A stretch of DNA of 64,000 bases from positions 7,936,001-8,000,000 of the forward strand of contig CAVNZM010000006.1 of the NCBI GenBank assembly GCA_963693365.1, in the 5' to 3' direction. This document shows positions 13,535-26,531 of the stretch, one piece after another (the first letter of the stretch is position 1; each line of letters starts with the position of its first letter). The translations under genes and the position numbers were made by a program. The stretch is from Amoebidium appalachense. Its lineage: Eukaryota > Ichthyosporea. The notes under the pieces are model-generated. The model was not told the origin of the DNA and made no database searches. It was given only the letters and a program-made list of their open reading frames with translations.

Positions 13535-13945
13535 CACTCACACACGCCCAAAAGAAGAAAAAAAATCGTCGGCACAATACATACCCATAAAGTTGCATTG
13601 ACGCTGCTACTTGAAGCATAGCCATTGTCCGTATACACCAATGAAATCGTTCCGTTCCAACTGAACAAATTTGTCGAATTGTCGACATTTCGCGAAAATC
13701 CGCACTGTGTGTCGAGCGTTTGCAGCGGGATCGTCACCGTAATCGTGTCGATGCACGTCGTGGGGTTTGAAGTTGATCGGAAATTTAGGATTTTGTCGTT
13801 TCCCGTGCAGCTTCCAAAGGATACACCGGTGTATACCCTTAAATCCTTAAACGATGTTTGGAGATTTACGGTGATGTCGCCGGCGGCCGCTGTGTGGCTT
13901 GCGACGGACAAATCGGTGCTCGCTGTGTGTATAATAGGTGGAGGT

Positions 13946-14043
<98 letters not shown>

Positions 14044-14912
14044 CATTTACCTCCATTTTCTTTCTTCTTAGGGCCCCCTCTCTCCCCCCTCCCCTCCCCA
14101 CCACCACCATCATTATTTTCCTTTATGGTTTTTTTATATATACTTTTTCAAGTGAAAGGAACAAGAGAGATGAAGGAGACCACTGGCGAGTCCTCCCCTT
14201 CAATGAAACACCCGCACACCCGCACACAAGCACACACACACGCACACACGGCACACACATGTGCTCTCGCGCAAAACACACACACATTTATATACTACCA
14301 CCATACTTATAACGATCCTCAAGTCATTTGTTTAACCTCTTGCACTTTTGGGCATATCCGTATTTTCTAAAATTTAGCAGCGGCTACTATAAACGGAGCT
14401 TTGTGCAAGCGCTTGCGTTTAAATTTTTTTTTACTTTGCGGAGGGGCTAAGGTGCAATATAGATGTGTTCACGTCTTTCGTTCACAACATGCAAACTTTC
14501 TACGATCGTCACAACGTTAAAAGTAGCTGTGGTTACTAGGAGCAGAGAAGTGGGGAAGGTTAAGGTGAGAGGGCGGGAGGGGGAGAGGGAAGGTTGAGGA
14601 GCGAGGCGAGGGGAAAGGTAAGGGAAGGGGGGACGGAAGTCTTATAAGGGGGGGAGGGGAAGGGGAGGGGGGAGCCTCACCAGAAGAACATGTGTCTTTT
14701 TGTTGCTGCGTCCACTCAGCACAGTTTGAAGAATAACTATTTGCAGTGTGTGTGTATTCACTGCCCGACTTGCACACACAAACTGTTTTTGAGAAACCAA
14801 TGGGTGTGCCTGCTGCATTTACGTAACCGTTGCATGTGGCTGCGTGTGATTGGGATGCTCCGTGGAGCAAAAGTGCTAAACTGGCATAGAATACTCCTCT
14901 TGATGCTGCCAT
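11579..14912 (-). CDS. Secreted/surface protein of unknown family
   Basis: Five exons join without a frame break: 14912-14681, 13922-13585, 13298-13017, 12565-12383 and 11914-11579 (1371 nt, 456 residues). Phases 1,0,0,0 agree at every junction and all donors are canonical (GTGAGG, GTATGT, GTACGT, GTGCGT). The N-terminus MAASRGVFYASLALLLHGAS then QSHA is a classic signal peptide, so I chose this ATG over an in-frame one at 14981. The first exon is cysteine-rich (CNG..VCVCK..NCAEW..DTC). The rest is rich in Ser, Thr, Asn and Val with many N-glycosylation sequons and scattered cysteine pairs, as in adhesin-like extracellular beta domains. No C-terminal membrane helix is evident. I do not recognise the family. 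Confidence 0.8.
13949..14040. repeat. (TG)n microsatellite in an intron
   Basis: About 90 bp of TG dinucleotides lie in intron 1 of the secreted-protein gene. On the coding strand this is (CA)n, beginning about 120 bp downstream of one end and finishing about 25 bp upstream of the exon-2 acceptor, which itself reads TATACACACAG. Confidence 0.95.
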
Positions 14913-16861
14913 TTTTAAAAGTGGATGGGTATTAGTTTTTTTTCCAGGTTTGACCTGGAGGAGTGGGTTGAAGGATTGCACGTTATGGTTTTAAGCATAG
15001 CCTGGCGTGTACGGTAGACGTGTGGACGAGTGAATTCAGCACATTGCCTCTGAATCAAAACACCGCAAGTATATCAAACATGCGAAGGTGCAAGTAGAAG
15101 TAAGGTAAAGGCCCACGGATGCTTCACTACCTATAAGTACATTAAATATTCAACCAAAGTTATGTGTTTTGGCCGTGGATCTGTCTTCACTCGAAGCTGT
15201 ACAATTTTCGAAGCTTCTCTTCAGCAATGTAGGCAGATGCTTGTGATGCTATCAAAAGACTTAGTGCACCACAGAGTCCCAGCGTGCTTACAATCACTAT
15301 ATAACCTCACGAAACTTTACAGTACTAGAAACACACAAAGTGTACAAAAAAGATTGCAATAATTTGTACTGAGTGTAGGCAACTGCAAAAGTAGAGTGAA
15401 CTTGTGCGCGAGCCAGTCAAGCGTGTCGTTCATTCTTCTTTCGGCGTGCATTCCGGAGATTCCTGGCAACGCCCGTGTCACGTACTGTACATGCACCCTC
15501 CGTGACGGTTGACCGAGCAGCGGTCTCGAACATAAGTTAACGTTATTCAGGCTTCATGTATACACTAAAATATAAGTTTCCTTGATTTTGAGTTTATGAA
15601 TTTCGTGTGTATTGGTTTGCTCTAGCTGAATTTATATGGAAGTACAGTACTGTAGGCTGTTGTCATGAACCACAGCCGGGCCACGGTGGAATCTGTGGTG
15701 AATACCAGAAGAGAGATATGGTATGTTAGGAATGCGGTGCTGGTGCTTTTGTACCCAGCAAATTTGCAAGCGAGTGATTGGTACATAGAGAGACCCTGCC
15801 GCAAGGAGGTGATTCCATCTATCTACGTATACAACGTTGATACTAAACCCAAATCAACCGAATTTTTTTTTTACATTACATTTTTATAACAGAAAATTTT
15901 TATACATATGTATGCTACATGCATATAAAGTTGGTGACAGCTGCAGGAGTGAGCCGCTACTGTTCAGCCGCACTCCGAAAAAGATTGATTCATTCGTTTT
16001 ATTGGTTGATTATCATAGCTAGTTGTTACTAAACTCAATGAGTATCATGATTTATCCCTGATCGATTGGTCAAAAGGAGTTGCTCGCATTACAAAAGATA
16101 AATTTCGGTCGATATGATTCGATAATCTCCAGCCTAGGCCGGAGACACGAACGTGAAACTTTCTTCCCGTGAACGTCTCCAGATGTAGCCTACTCTGATC
16201 CGTCTTGCCAACGAGCCGAAAAAATATAAGACATGTACGTATGCGTATCTTGAGAAATTCATTTATAGTGGTATAATAGTGCCATTCATGCACGCCAAAT
16301 CTTCGGTCACTTTTGAAAATTCGACAGCAGAAACGCTTTACCGTGGATCGAAGGTGGCATCTTTGGAATTCGCTCGAATGTCTGTGTCACATGTAGTCTA
16401 TGATGTAGTTGCCTGATCGAGCACGCGGGTGGAGGACAGCTGCAGGCCACATCGCGGTCTACCACCTACTGAGGCGGTGTCTCCTTTCTTTTCTTTTTTT
16501 TTCCTTTTTTTTTTTTTTACTTAAAAGGGACGTAGATGTTAAACGTCGCACGTGCGGCAACACGTCAGTACGTGTTAGCATCGCGGTGGGCGGCGCGCCG
16601 CGGTGCCCGGTGGCCCCTTGGGTTGCACCCAGCGCGCGTGCATGCGGATAGTGTACATGTTCTCCACTGTAGGGGGGGGGGGGGGGGGGGGAGGGAGAGG
16701 GGAGAGAGAGAGAGAGAGAAAGAGAGAGGGAGGGAGGGAGAGAGAGGGAGGGAGAGGGAGAGGGAGAGGGAGCTCGAGAGAGGGAGAAAGAGAGAGAATT
16801 CGAGACTGACAGAGAGAGGGAGAGAGATAGAGAGAGAGCCTAGGGCCGGAGGGAGGGAGCT

Positions 16862-16894
<33 letters not shown>

Positions 16895-18003
16895 GGGGGG
16901 GGGGGGGGGGGGGGGGGGAGGGGAGGGAAGAGGAGAGAGAGAGAGAAAGAGCCTCGGAGAGAGAAAGGAGAGGGAAGGAGGGTGAGAGGGAAAAAAGGGA
17001 GCCTCCAGCGGAGAAAGCCTTATCGAGAGAGAGAGAGAGAGGTGGCCTGTGGGGTAGGGGAGGGGGCCTCGAGGATCCGGCCAATTATGTAGCCAATTGG
17101 GGAGCGGGGAGTTGCAATTATGAGACACGGAGAGAGAGATCAGAGAGAAAGACAGGGGCGGAAACGGGGGGCGAAGAGAGTGAGAGAGCAATCGGAGTCG
17201 AGAGAGGCGAGGCTCGCGGGGGGAGGGGGGAGACAGTGAGACAGTGACAGACAGATCACGATAGAGCGAAAGAGAGAGCCCTCATGTCTCATGACAGAGA
17301 AAAAGAGCTTGATTACAGGGGGAGGGGGGATCAACAAATAAGTATGTTTGCTGATGCAAAAACAATATTGTTACATTGAGTAACTCACGAACCGAACGAA
17401 AACATATTCAGTATTCGCACGTTATGGTGGCCGGGGGCCAGGCCACGGAATAAACGCTTTTTATTGGCCTCAAATCAGCCATCTATATATAGCGCCAAGC
17501 AGCCTATGTTCTGTGCCTACAACAAAACACGGTCTCTCTCTCGCCTGTTTTATCACCAGTTCATACACTGAACACTAGACAAAAACACTTTTGAACACTA
17601 GACAAAAACACTTTTTGGGTAAGCATTAAACAAACAATAGTACATTCAACGGTGTTCTGGGGTTATAGGCGCTCTTGTACAAACATGTTAGGGGGGAAAA
17701 AAAAGAGGCAATAAACAAGAAAAACAGGAGCTCATGTGAAAAGAACGTTTTAAAAGAAACCTTTCCATTTCCGGAGGGTGTCTTCTATCTTTGTCTTAAT
17801 GCATCGACGTTCGATTTCGCGTTTTCAAAAACGAACCAATTCGCGTTCACTCACACAACACCATTAAGCAAAATATAGCAACTTGAAAGTGCAACAACAC
17901 ATTTCAACCGTATATATAATGTGGCAGGCGCGCCAAAAAGACAGACCCTTATATATATAGCAAGTGCACCGGCACACCTTACCCACATATAGTAATTAGT
18001 TAT
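14913..18003. other. Spacer between the secreted-protein and aconitase genes
   Basis: No gene is recognised. The region holds a 24-bp direct repeat (GAACACTAGACAAAAACACT at 17570 and 17593) and a long polypurine tract described separately. The left part should include the promoter of the leftward secreted-protein gene and the right end is the 3' flank of aconitase. Confidence 0.5.
16670..17330. repeat. Long GA-rich polypurine tract
   Basis: About 650 bp of plus-strand sequence consist almost wholly of G and A (GAGAGG, GGGAGA, long G runs), with only scattered pyrimidines. Frames across it translate to Arg-Glu-Gly or Ser-Leu-Pro strings and are not genes. Such homopurine-homopyrimidine mirror-like sequence can form triplex DNA. 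Confidence 0.9.
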
Positions 18004-18303
18004 TTACTTGTTTGCGGCGGCATTCTTCATGTGGTTAAGGGCACTGCCGGCCTTGTACCACTGAATCTGGCCCTCGTTCATGGTGTGGTTAAGGCTGATG
18101 CTCACCTTGCTGCCGTCAGGCTTGGTGATCGTGGCCTGGACGTGCTGCAGAAAGAAAAAATGTTACCAAAAATGTTTTGAAGTGTTCGGCGTGTGTGTGT
18201 GTGTGTGTGTGTGTAGCGCAGGCAGGCAGGCAGGCAGGCAGGGGGGGACGGGCATGCACAACCACAGGGAGAGAGGGGGGGGGGGGGGGGGGGGGGGGGG
18301 GAG

Positions 18304-18350
<47 letters not shown>

Positions 18351-18502
18351 GTGTGTGTGTGTGTGTGTGTTTTTCGGGAGACAGGGGTGTCTCCACATGT
18401 GCAATTCCTGTAGAGTTGGTTGCTTAGCAGGGTGAGTGTGTGGAAATGTGTGGGAGTGTGTCAGTCCACACACTCAAGAATGCATGGAGGGATAGGGTCC
18501 CG

Positions 18503-18541
<39 letters not shown>

Positions 18542-19070
18542 TTGAATGCGGAACACGGTACGAAGTACGCATACACGACGAGCTAGGACACATGAATGTT
18601 TGCCAAACATTCAAGTATGCAAAATCAGCCACGTGCACATTATGCGTCATAAGCAGAGCCCATCCTCAGGGAGGACCCAAGTCATCAATTGGGGGGGGGG
18701 GGGCATCACTCCAGCCGCACACACACACACACACGCACCTTGCCAACGGCGAGCTCGGTGGTTTTGAGGGACACGCGGTCCTCCGGGTTGATCTTGTCGT
18801 AGTCGGCAGGGTTGGAAAAGGTCAGGGGGAGAATACCCTGCTTCTTCAGGTTAGTCTCGTGGATGCGTGCAAAAGACTTCACGATAATTGCCGCGCCACC
18901 CAGGTGGCGGGGTTCGAGGGCGGCGTGCTCGCGGGAGCTGCCCTCGCCGTAGTTCTCGTCACCAACGACAACCCAGCTGACACCGTTCTTCTTGTAGTTG
19001 CTGTGTGGGAGAAGGGTGTGGGTGTGTGTGTATGGGTGTGTGTGTATGTGTGTGTGTGTGTGTGTGTTTT

Positions 19071-19101
<31 letters not shown>

Positions 19102-20062
19102 GGGGGGAGGGGGGGGAGGTAAGTATGTGGTGGTGGTTTGCAATGTGTATGAATGCTACCTTTTTTTTTTGGGGGGGGGGGGGGGTAAGTATGCGGTGGT
19201 GGTTTGCAATGTGTGTATGAATGCTATTTCTTGAGTAGATGTGGTGTGTGTTGTTTGTTGTTGTTGTTGTTGTTTGGGGGGGGGGGGGGGGGGGGGAGGA
19301 AGAAGCGACGTTGGAACGGGAACATGTGCACATGTATGCATGCGGGTGTAACCGGTACGCTAGTGTGTGCAAGCCTAAGCATACGCTCTCCCGACCCAAA
19401 GGTAAGGGATACATACCGGGCCACATCGGGCACGGCACCCCAGCTGCCATCGAGGACGTTCTTAACCTCGTTGCTCTTGCCGTTGGCCTGCAAGAGAAGA
19501 AACGATCAGCACACAGCAAGGGAAAGCACAAACCCGAAAAAAATCATGTAGTCATGCTGCGGCGTTCTATTTTGGGGCACAAAAGGTTGTATGTGAATGT
19601 GAATGGCTAGTAAACAACATGCAAACTACAATAACCATGTTGCTTGAGATGTTGTCGTAAACGACTAGTCAAGTATTTTATGTGAACGCACGTATAGTTG
19701 CGAGAATATACGATGTTATGTGCATGTGTCAACGGTAGGAGGCAGTAATAAGGGAGGTACACGTACGGCGTTAACGGCACCAATGAGCATGTTGTTTGAG
19801 ATGTTGTCGAGGTGGCCGCGGTACTTGAGCCATGGCCCGGCCATAGAGATGTGGTCAGTCGTGCACTTGCCCACGGCCTTGATCAGAACGGGCATGTTCT
19901 CGTGGTCCTTGCCGTCCCACTGTGGGAAAAATGAAGAAAAAAAGGAGGGTCAGTTATCGGTGAGTGTTTAAAGTGTGTGTCTAGCCCGCGCCAGTTATCG
20001 GTGCGTGTTTAGAGTGTGTCTTTAGCCCGTGTGTGTGTGTGTTTGCAGGAGGAGTTGGGCCG

Positions 20063-20097
<35 letters not shown>

Positions 20098-20702
20098 AAC
20101 GGCCTGATTCATATTCATAGTGAGATTAGAGTGTGAAGTCCACATTGGCTAAGGACAACCGGGGAGGAGAGGCAGGGAGGGAGGGAGGGAGGGAGGGATG
20201 AGGAGGGGTGGTGGAGGCTGGGGGGAAAGGGGGGGCAGGGTAATTATCGGGAGGGAGGGCAAGGGCACACATACAGGCTTGAAGGGCTCCAGCAGCTGAA
20301 GGCGCTGAGACTTGGGGTCGACATCCACAGTCAGGCCGGCAGAGTTCTCGGGGGGTGCCTGGTACGTGTCCTCCCCTGCGTCAAACCCGCGCACGGGCAA
20401 CTCATCGCCGTGGGGAGCCGCAAGCTTGAACTTCTCGCCGTTGGGGGCGGTGAGAGAGTCGGTCATAGGGTTGAACGTGAGGGAACCGGCAATGGAAAGG
20501 GCCGTGACGATCTCAGGGGAGGCGACGAAGGCGTGCGTGGCGGGGTTGCCGTCCTGGCGCTTGGTGAAGTTGCTGTAGGGAGAAAAAAAATTGGGGGTTA
20601 GAAGGGAGATGGAGTGCTTTAGAAGAGGTGGAACAGAGAAAGTCCTGCTTGGAAGGGGGAGGAATAGTGTGTGCATGTGCGTGTGTGCGTGTATTTTTTT
20701 GT

Positions 20703-20736
<34 letters not shown>

Positions 20737-21428
20737 GAGGATCCTGCCTGGAAAGTAAAAGCGTGCAAAGACTATGGCATGCGCATGCGTGCGCGTGCGG
20801 TGGTGCCGTATGTGTGTTCGTGTTTGTGTTTGTGTGTGTGTGTGTGTGTGTGTTTGCGGCCAGGCGAAGGAGGGGGGGGGGGGGGGAAGAGAAAGGGGGG
20901 AGGAGAGGGAGGGAGGGAGGGGGGGGGGGGGGGGGGGGAGCAGCACACGTACCGGTTGTATGAGGTGATGATGGAGTTCTTTGTGCCCTTGGGGACATCC
21001 GTGCGGTCCCACTGACCAATGCATGGGCCGCAAGCGTTGGCAAGAACCATGGCTCCGGCCTTCTCGAACACCTCAGCCTGGCCATCCTGTATGTGGGAAA
21101 AGGGGGGTTAGGGTGTGTCATGGATATGGAATGGGAAGTGGACGTTCATGATGAAAGGAATTCATCTTCTCGTTCTTTTTGTTGGGAATAATAGGTGAGA
21201 GGGAGAGAGGAGAGAGGGAGGGAGACGAGGGGGGGGGCGGAGAGGGGGGGAGAGAGAGACGATCCTCAAAGAGGTGAGGGGAAGGGGGTTAGAACACGCC
21301 ACAAGAGTATAAATTACACATTTAGTGGTGGTGCACAAGAATATACATTGGGAAGCTCATTGGGGAGTGTGTGTGTGCGTGTGTGTGTGTGTTTTGGGGG
21401 GAGGATCGAGAAACCTTTTTTTTTTTTT

Positions 21429-21470
<42 letters not shown>

Positions 21471-22537
21471 AGAGCAGCATACCCTGGTGATGGTGGCGCG
21501 GACCTGCTCAGAGCCCGGGGTGACGGTGAACTTGCTCTTGAGCTTCATACCCTTGTCTGGGGGGAAAGTGGAAAGTGTGAGACGCAGTGGGCCAGGTGCA
21601 CATAATTGACATGGGCGCAACATGGGGTGAGGGATTTTAAAAGAGGGAGGGGGGGGGGGGGGAAGAAGAAGGGGGTGTGCTGGTGAGGGAGACCTGTGTG
21701 TTGTGTGTGTTTGGCCATATGTAGCCTCGTAAAAGAATGGGGTTGTCTGTGTGTGTGTGTCTCTCTCTCTCTGTGTGTGTGTGTGTGGGGAAAGAAGTTT
21801 GGGGGGAAGGGGGGGGAGGGGAAGATCCATGCATTTGGGGGGGAAGGAAGGAGAGCGGGTGGGCGGGCGGGCGGGGAGGGCGGAGGGGGGGGGGGTTCAT
21901 ATATAACATACCAAGGGCCTGCTTAACGAGGGAAGCAGAGCGGCCCATATCCTCATAAGAAGAGTTGGTGCACGAACCAATCAGACCGACCTTAAGCTCC
22001 TCGGGCCACCCCTCCTTCTTCACCGTCTCAGCGAACTTGGACAGAGGGTGAGCAAGGTCGGGGGTGAAGGGACCGTTAATGTACGGCTCGAGCTCAGACA
22101 GGTTAATCTCAATCACGCGATCATAGTTGCATCCCTCATCGGGCGTAAGGAGGTGCTTGTACTTCTCTGCAAGCTTGGCGATATCCTCGCGCCCCCGTGG
22201 CCTTCAGGTAAGCGGCCTGGCGGTGGTTGAAGGGGAAAACGGAGGTGGTGGCGCCGATCTCTGCACCCATGTTGCAAATGGTGGCCATGCCGGTGCACGA
22301 CATTGACTCCACGCCGGGGCCGTAGTACTCGACAATGGCTCCGGTACCTCCCTTGACCGTCAGGATACCGGCAACCTTGAGGATCACGTCTATGGGGAAG
22401 GGAGGGGGGAGGGGATGGTAAGTAAGGGGAGGGGGGAGATGCAACAGAGGGATGACGAATGATATTATGTGGGGATGATAAGATCTGTTGGGTGTTATGC
22501 TGAGGAACGGTGCCAGGGGGAAAACGAAGAGGGGGCT

Positions 22538-22570
<33 letters not shown>

Positions 22571-22921
22571 CTAAGAGAGTGTGTCTGTTTAGGGCGCTGG
22601 CGGCGGGTAGGGTGGGATATCAGCGGGCAATGTCATGTGCAGTGCAGCGGGAGAGGGGGAGGGGGGGGGGGATTGGATGGGTGGGAAGGGGAGGAGGGCA
22701 TGAGCTAACGCCTGTCATCAAGAGAGGGGGGGGGGGGGGGGGGGAACACGCACCCTTGGGGGAAGCCCAGCCGTTGAGCTTTCCGGTAAGCTTGACACCG
22801 ATGACCTTGGGGGCCTTGAGCTCCCAGGGGATATCGGCCATCACATCAACGGCATCGGCACCACCAACACCAATGCAGATACCACCAAGACCGCCTGTGT
22901 GTGTGTGTGTGTGTGTATTGG

Positions 22922-22972
<51 letters not shown>

Positions 22973-25811
22973 GGGGGGGGTAGGTGCATGGGATGAGATG
23001 GGGGAACCGAAAGAAAAGAAACGAAAATGTCGAATCGGTCTACCAAAACAAGCGCCATGCCCACAACAGCCCACCAGTGAAAAGTGGGGATGGAGGGAGG
23101 GGATGTGGGGGGGGGGGGATAAGGAGGAGAAGGAAAAAGGAGGAGGGGGGAGGGGGGCAGGTTTGAAATGCATGCAACATGAGGGTAAGTGAGGGGGAAA
23201 GAAGGGAGATATCTACTACAATTCCCTTCCTTTACTGTTTGCCTGCCACCCCTCCCTCACCCTCCCCCCACCACCACCACCACCATCACCACCACAACCT
23301 CGCCACAGACACTACATAGATGTAACGACAGTTATCAAGGATATGGGGACACATACCGCCGTTGGGGGTGTGGGAGTCAGTGCCGATCATCAGCAGACCG
23401 GGGAACACGTAGTTCTCAAGGGTGATCTGGTGGATAATACCGCTGCCTGGCTTCCAGAAACCAACCTGTTTATGGCCACAAATCAACAATCAGAAAAAGG
23501 GGGTGGTGGTGTTTTGCATCACAAGTGGCAAGTGCTAAGGGGTGTGAACATGGGCAGCGAGGGAGAGTGGGGGATGGGGAAGAGGGGAAAGGAGGGGGGA
23601 AGAAGCGTGTCTCACCAGTCATTATGGGGAGGGGGTTACATTTCAGAGGAGAGTAAGAGAGAGAAAGGCAGATGTCATTGCGTGTGTGTGGATGGGGCTG
23701 AGGGGGGGGGGGGGGAGTCATTATGGGGAGGGGGTTACATTTCAGGGGAGAGTAAGAGGGGGAAAGGCGGATGCCATTGCGTGTGTGTGTGTGTGTGTGT
23801 GTGTGCGGGGAAGGGGGGGGGGGGGGGGGGGGTTGAAGAAAAGGAAACATACGCCGTACTTGGCGCCGGCGGAGGCGAGGAAGTTGTAAACCTCCTTGTT
23901 GATGTCCTTGGCACGTGCAAGATCGGCCGGGCCACCCTTCTGGGCCTCAATCAGATGGTCACAGTGAATGGTGGAGGGCACGGCTACCTTGGGAAGGCCG
24001 GAGCTGATGAACTGGAGCATAGCCATCTGGAGGAGGAGGGGGGAGGGGGTTAGAATTTGTTATGGTCCAGGGGGGAAGGGGGGGGGGGGTTAGAATTTGT
24101 TATGGTCCAGGGGGGAAGGGGGGAGGGGGGGGGGGAGGAAGGGGAAAGAAAAGACATTGGGGGGGATATAGAAAGGGGCGAGAGTGTTGAAAGTGTGGGG
24201 ATGGAGGCATGGGGAGGTGAGTGAGTGTGTTGATGGCAGGGGTGGGCTGGGAAACAACGTGGACATAAAACCTGCACACCATAGCATATCAGCAGGGCAA
24301 GGAGGTAGGGGTGGGGTGCTTGTATGTGCATGGGTGCACGGGTGCACGGGGGAGGGGGTGGGGGGGAAGGGGCCAAGAGATTGAAGAAAAGAGATTCTCT
24401 TGGGCAGCGGCTACAGGGCCCTCCTCCACAAAAAGATGAGGGGGGGGGGGGAGGGGGTGAGAGAAGGAGGAAGGGGAGGGGGGATACCTGTGCGGTGGCA
24501 TCCTGCATGCACACGCGGTCCGGGCGCAGCTTCAGGTAGCTGACACCGCGCTCGAGCTCCTGTGTGTGACAGCAAAACGTCAGGAAAAAGGACAAGGAGA
24601 GAGACAAGCAAGTCCTCTGACATGTGAGACTCGTCGAAGAAGAGCAAAAGCACAACGTTTTTCAAAACGCAAGCAAGTCCTTGGCTATGTGAGATGAGGT
24701 GGATGGAAAAAGCGGACAAGGAGAGAGGCATTGTGACCACAAAAGCAGGTCCATGAATATGTGAAACTCTTCGAAGAAGAGAATAAGCAGATGGATTCTG
24801 AAGATGCAAGCAAGGCTTTTGACATGCGAGGTTCGTCAAGGAATGGAGATGATGTGGATGGAGGATGAGGAGAGGGGAAGGGAGACTTGACAGCAGGGTT
24901 AAATAGAGGGAGTGAGGACTGGGAGGAGAGGAAGAAAGAAGTTGACAGCTGGGCTGAGAAACTTACAGCCTCAGCGGCATTGTCGAGATGACCGTACACG
25001 ATCTTCTCAGCAAGAGTAAGAGGGCGATTCAACCTGTTGGTAACATGGAGGGTTAACACGTGCATAAACAAGAGCCCATAAACTGACAGCGCTGGAGGGT
25101 GCCTACACAACATGCTTTCAATGAAAGGAAAAGACTGTGCTCGTCTGCTCTCACAAGAACAGCATAACCAAGACCTGGTGAACAGGATCACTTCCTGAGC
25201 GATGACTAGTGCCCACAAGCTTTACAAAGACACAACCTGCCAGAAACCCACATCATGATAGAATGTCAAGACCCGTGTGTGGAAAACAGCATACCTCTTC
25301 TTGACGACATTGATGTTGGCCTCGAGCTTGTCATAATCGATGAACTTGCCCTTGTCTAAGCGGGAAAGGGGGACGGTGGAGATGAGGCGCGTAGCCACAG
25401 TGTACACTGCGGGCTGGAAGCGCGAAGACACACGCTGGACAGCATCCAGGGCGACAGTAAGTTTCATTTCATGTATATTCCTTCATCGCACATACACATA
25501 AACATCGAGTACGCCGTCTACTACGAAGTTCAAAGAGCAAAGTTCTCATTCGATGATTAGAAAACCCATATTGAAAGCTGCTTTCCTGGCTACCATCCAA
25601 CCATCATAACTTATGTCAAAAGGCAACAAAAGGCAACAAAAAGCAACCCACAAGTACCCCATCCATCTCTCCCCTGCAAAAAACGATGTCCATGTGGTCT
25701 GCTGTCCTGCTCTTCCCTTCAGCATCTCCTTCCTCTACTATAACCCAATCAGAAAAAGAGAGACCGTGGTGACTTTCTACTTACCCGAACGGTGACGTGA
25801 AGAGACTGCAT
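18004..25811 (-). CDS. Mitochondrial aconitate hydratase (aconitase), with one frameshifting base
   Basis: It interconverts citrate and isocitrate in the TCA cycle. Exons: 25811-25785, 25434-25295, 25033-24967, 24559-24488, 24026-23853, 23465-23357, 22894-22754, 22389-21912, 21556-21483, 21086-20953, 20572-20275, 19919-19767, 19487-19417, 19000-18739, 18144-18004. All junctions keep phase and give about 779 residues, normal for the family. The [4Fe-4S] cysteines are visible: [14 protein letters not shown] and [10 protein letters not shown]. Also visible are TDSHTPNG and [13 protein letters not shown]. The N-terminus (MQSLHVTVR joined to [16 protein letters not shown]) is basic and lacks acids, fitting a mitochondrial presequence. 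An alternative unspliced start is the ATG at 25467 ([11 protein letters not shown]). Exon 8 has an extra G in a 5-G run (plus strand C at 22192-22196) that shifts frame. Removing one base restores the family sequence, so this is a sequencing error or a fresh mutation. Confidence 0.96.
18541..18692 (-). repeat. Dispersed poly(C)-tailed element copy in the last aconitase intron
   Basis: On the minus strand: CCTGAGGATGGGCTCTGC, then an internal insertion absent from other copies (it includes GAATGTTTGGCAAACATTC, an inverted repeat), then GTACTTCGTACC, GCATTCAAAA and a long C run. The element is in the same orientation as the aconitase gene. Confidence 0.8.
19118..19235. repeat. Intronic direct repeat
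   Basis: Two copies (about 19118 and 19186) of a roughly 67-bp unit comprise a G run, then GTAAGTATGYGGTGGTGG, TTTGCAATGTG and ATGAATGCTA. They lie within an aconitase intron. Confidence 0.8.
23617..23800. repeat. Intronic direct repeat of about 100 bp
   Basis: GTCATTATGGGGAGGGGGTT, then ACATTTCAGRGGAGAGTAAG, AGG, GGAAAGGCRGATG and CATTGCGTGTG occur at about 23617 and again at about 23717. Both are in an aconitase intron. Confidence 0.85.
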
Positions 25812-25930
25812 TCTACCTCCGTTAGCGCCGGGAAACCGGGCGGAAAAACAAAAACAAGGAAGGATGGGAAAACACCACACAACGCTGTGTGTTGGTGTCT
25901 GAACAAACAAAAGCGGACGGCATGGCATGG

Positions 25931-25963
25931 TTTTATAGTTCTAGAAGAATTGAGTCAACCAAT
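25931..25963 (-). promoter_or_regulatory. Putative aconitase promoter (TATA and CCAAT boxes)
   Basis: On the minus strand a TATAAAA lies at 25937-25931 and an ATTGG (inverted CCAAT) at 25963-25959, about 22 bp upstream of it. A start about 30 bp past the TATA would begin near 25905, some 95 bp before the proposed ATG at 25811. This spacing is one reason for preferring the upstream, spliced start for aconitase. Confidence 0.45.
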
Positions 25964-26531
25964 CAGAGGTCACGACAGGAATCGGCGCGAGCAATGCGTG
26001 ACATGATAGAGGCGTTGGCCAAGTTGTAGGAGAGAACTTCAGAGAAGCAGGCATTTTATAGCGATGAACGATTACAACGCATTTTATTTGGGTTTTAAAT
26101 AAAAGTTTATATTATTAATGTTTTTTTGTGTCTTATTTTCTGGATAGGGTATCCATAGCTGCACAACATGAATTTACCTGTCAAGCTATTCAAATTCTAA
26201 AAAACTTTGCAACCAATAAGTGACAACGATGGCTGCTATATTTAGTAATTTTTAAATAAAGATACAATCCGAGCAATGGCTGAACTGGCTTTTCAGCTGA
26301 TCACGAGGGGTGCCCTGATTCGCTTGTGATAGGTGAGCGCCTCAGGGGCACAAAAAAGACGATCAGAGTGATCATTGCGGTGTACAGATATTCAGCCGTT
26401 TTGGCCATATTTTATATCATGCAATATTGTATAGCAAATACAAATATGAAATGGTCAAGCTGCGCCGCACTCTGCTTTGCAAAAACATTCGAAAGCTTCG
26501 AACAACTTTCGAATCTCTGTCTTTTTCTTTC

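Noticed and set aside
16536-17191. Arg/Glu-rich and Ser/Leu/Pro-rich frames up to 208 residues
   Set aside because: They coincide exactly with the GA-rich polypurine tract and its complement, with no splice-compatible or conserved segments.
25295-25467. Aconitase beginning at the unspliced ATG 25467 ([11 protein letters not shown])
   Set aside because: It is possible, but the spliced start at 25811 has a phase-compatible GTAAGT donor, a nearby TATA/CCAAT promoter and a better mitochondrial presequence without acidic residues. Kept only as an alternative.
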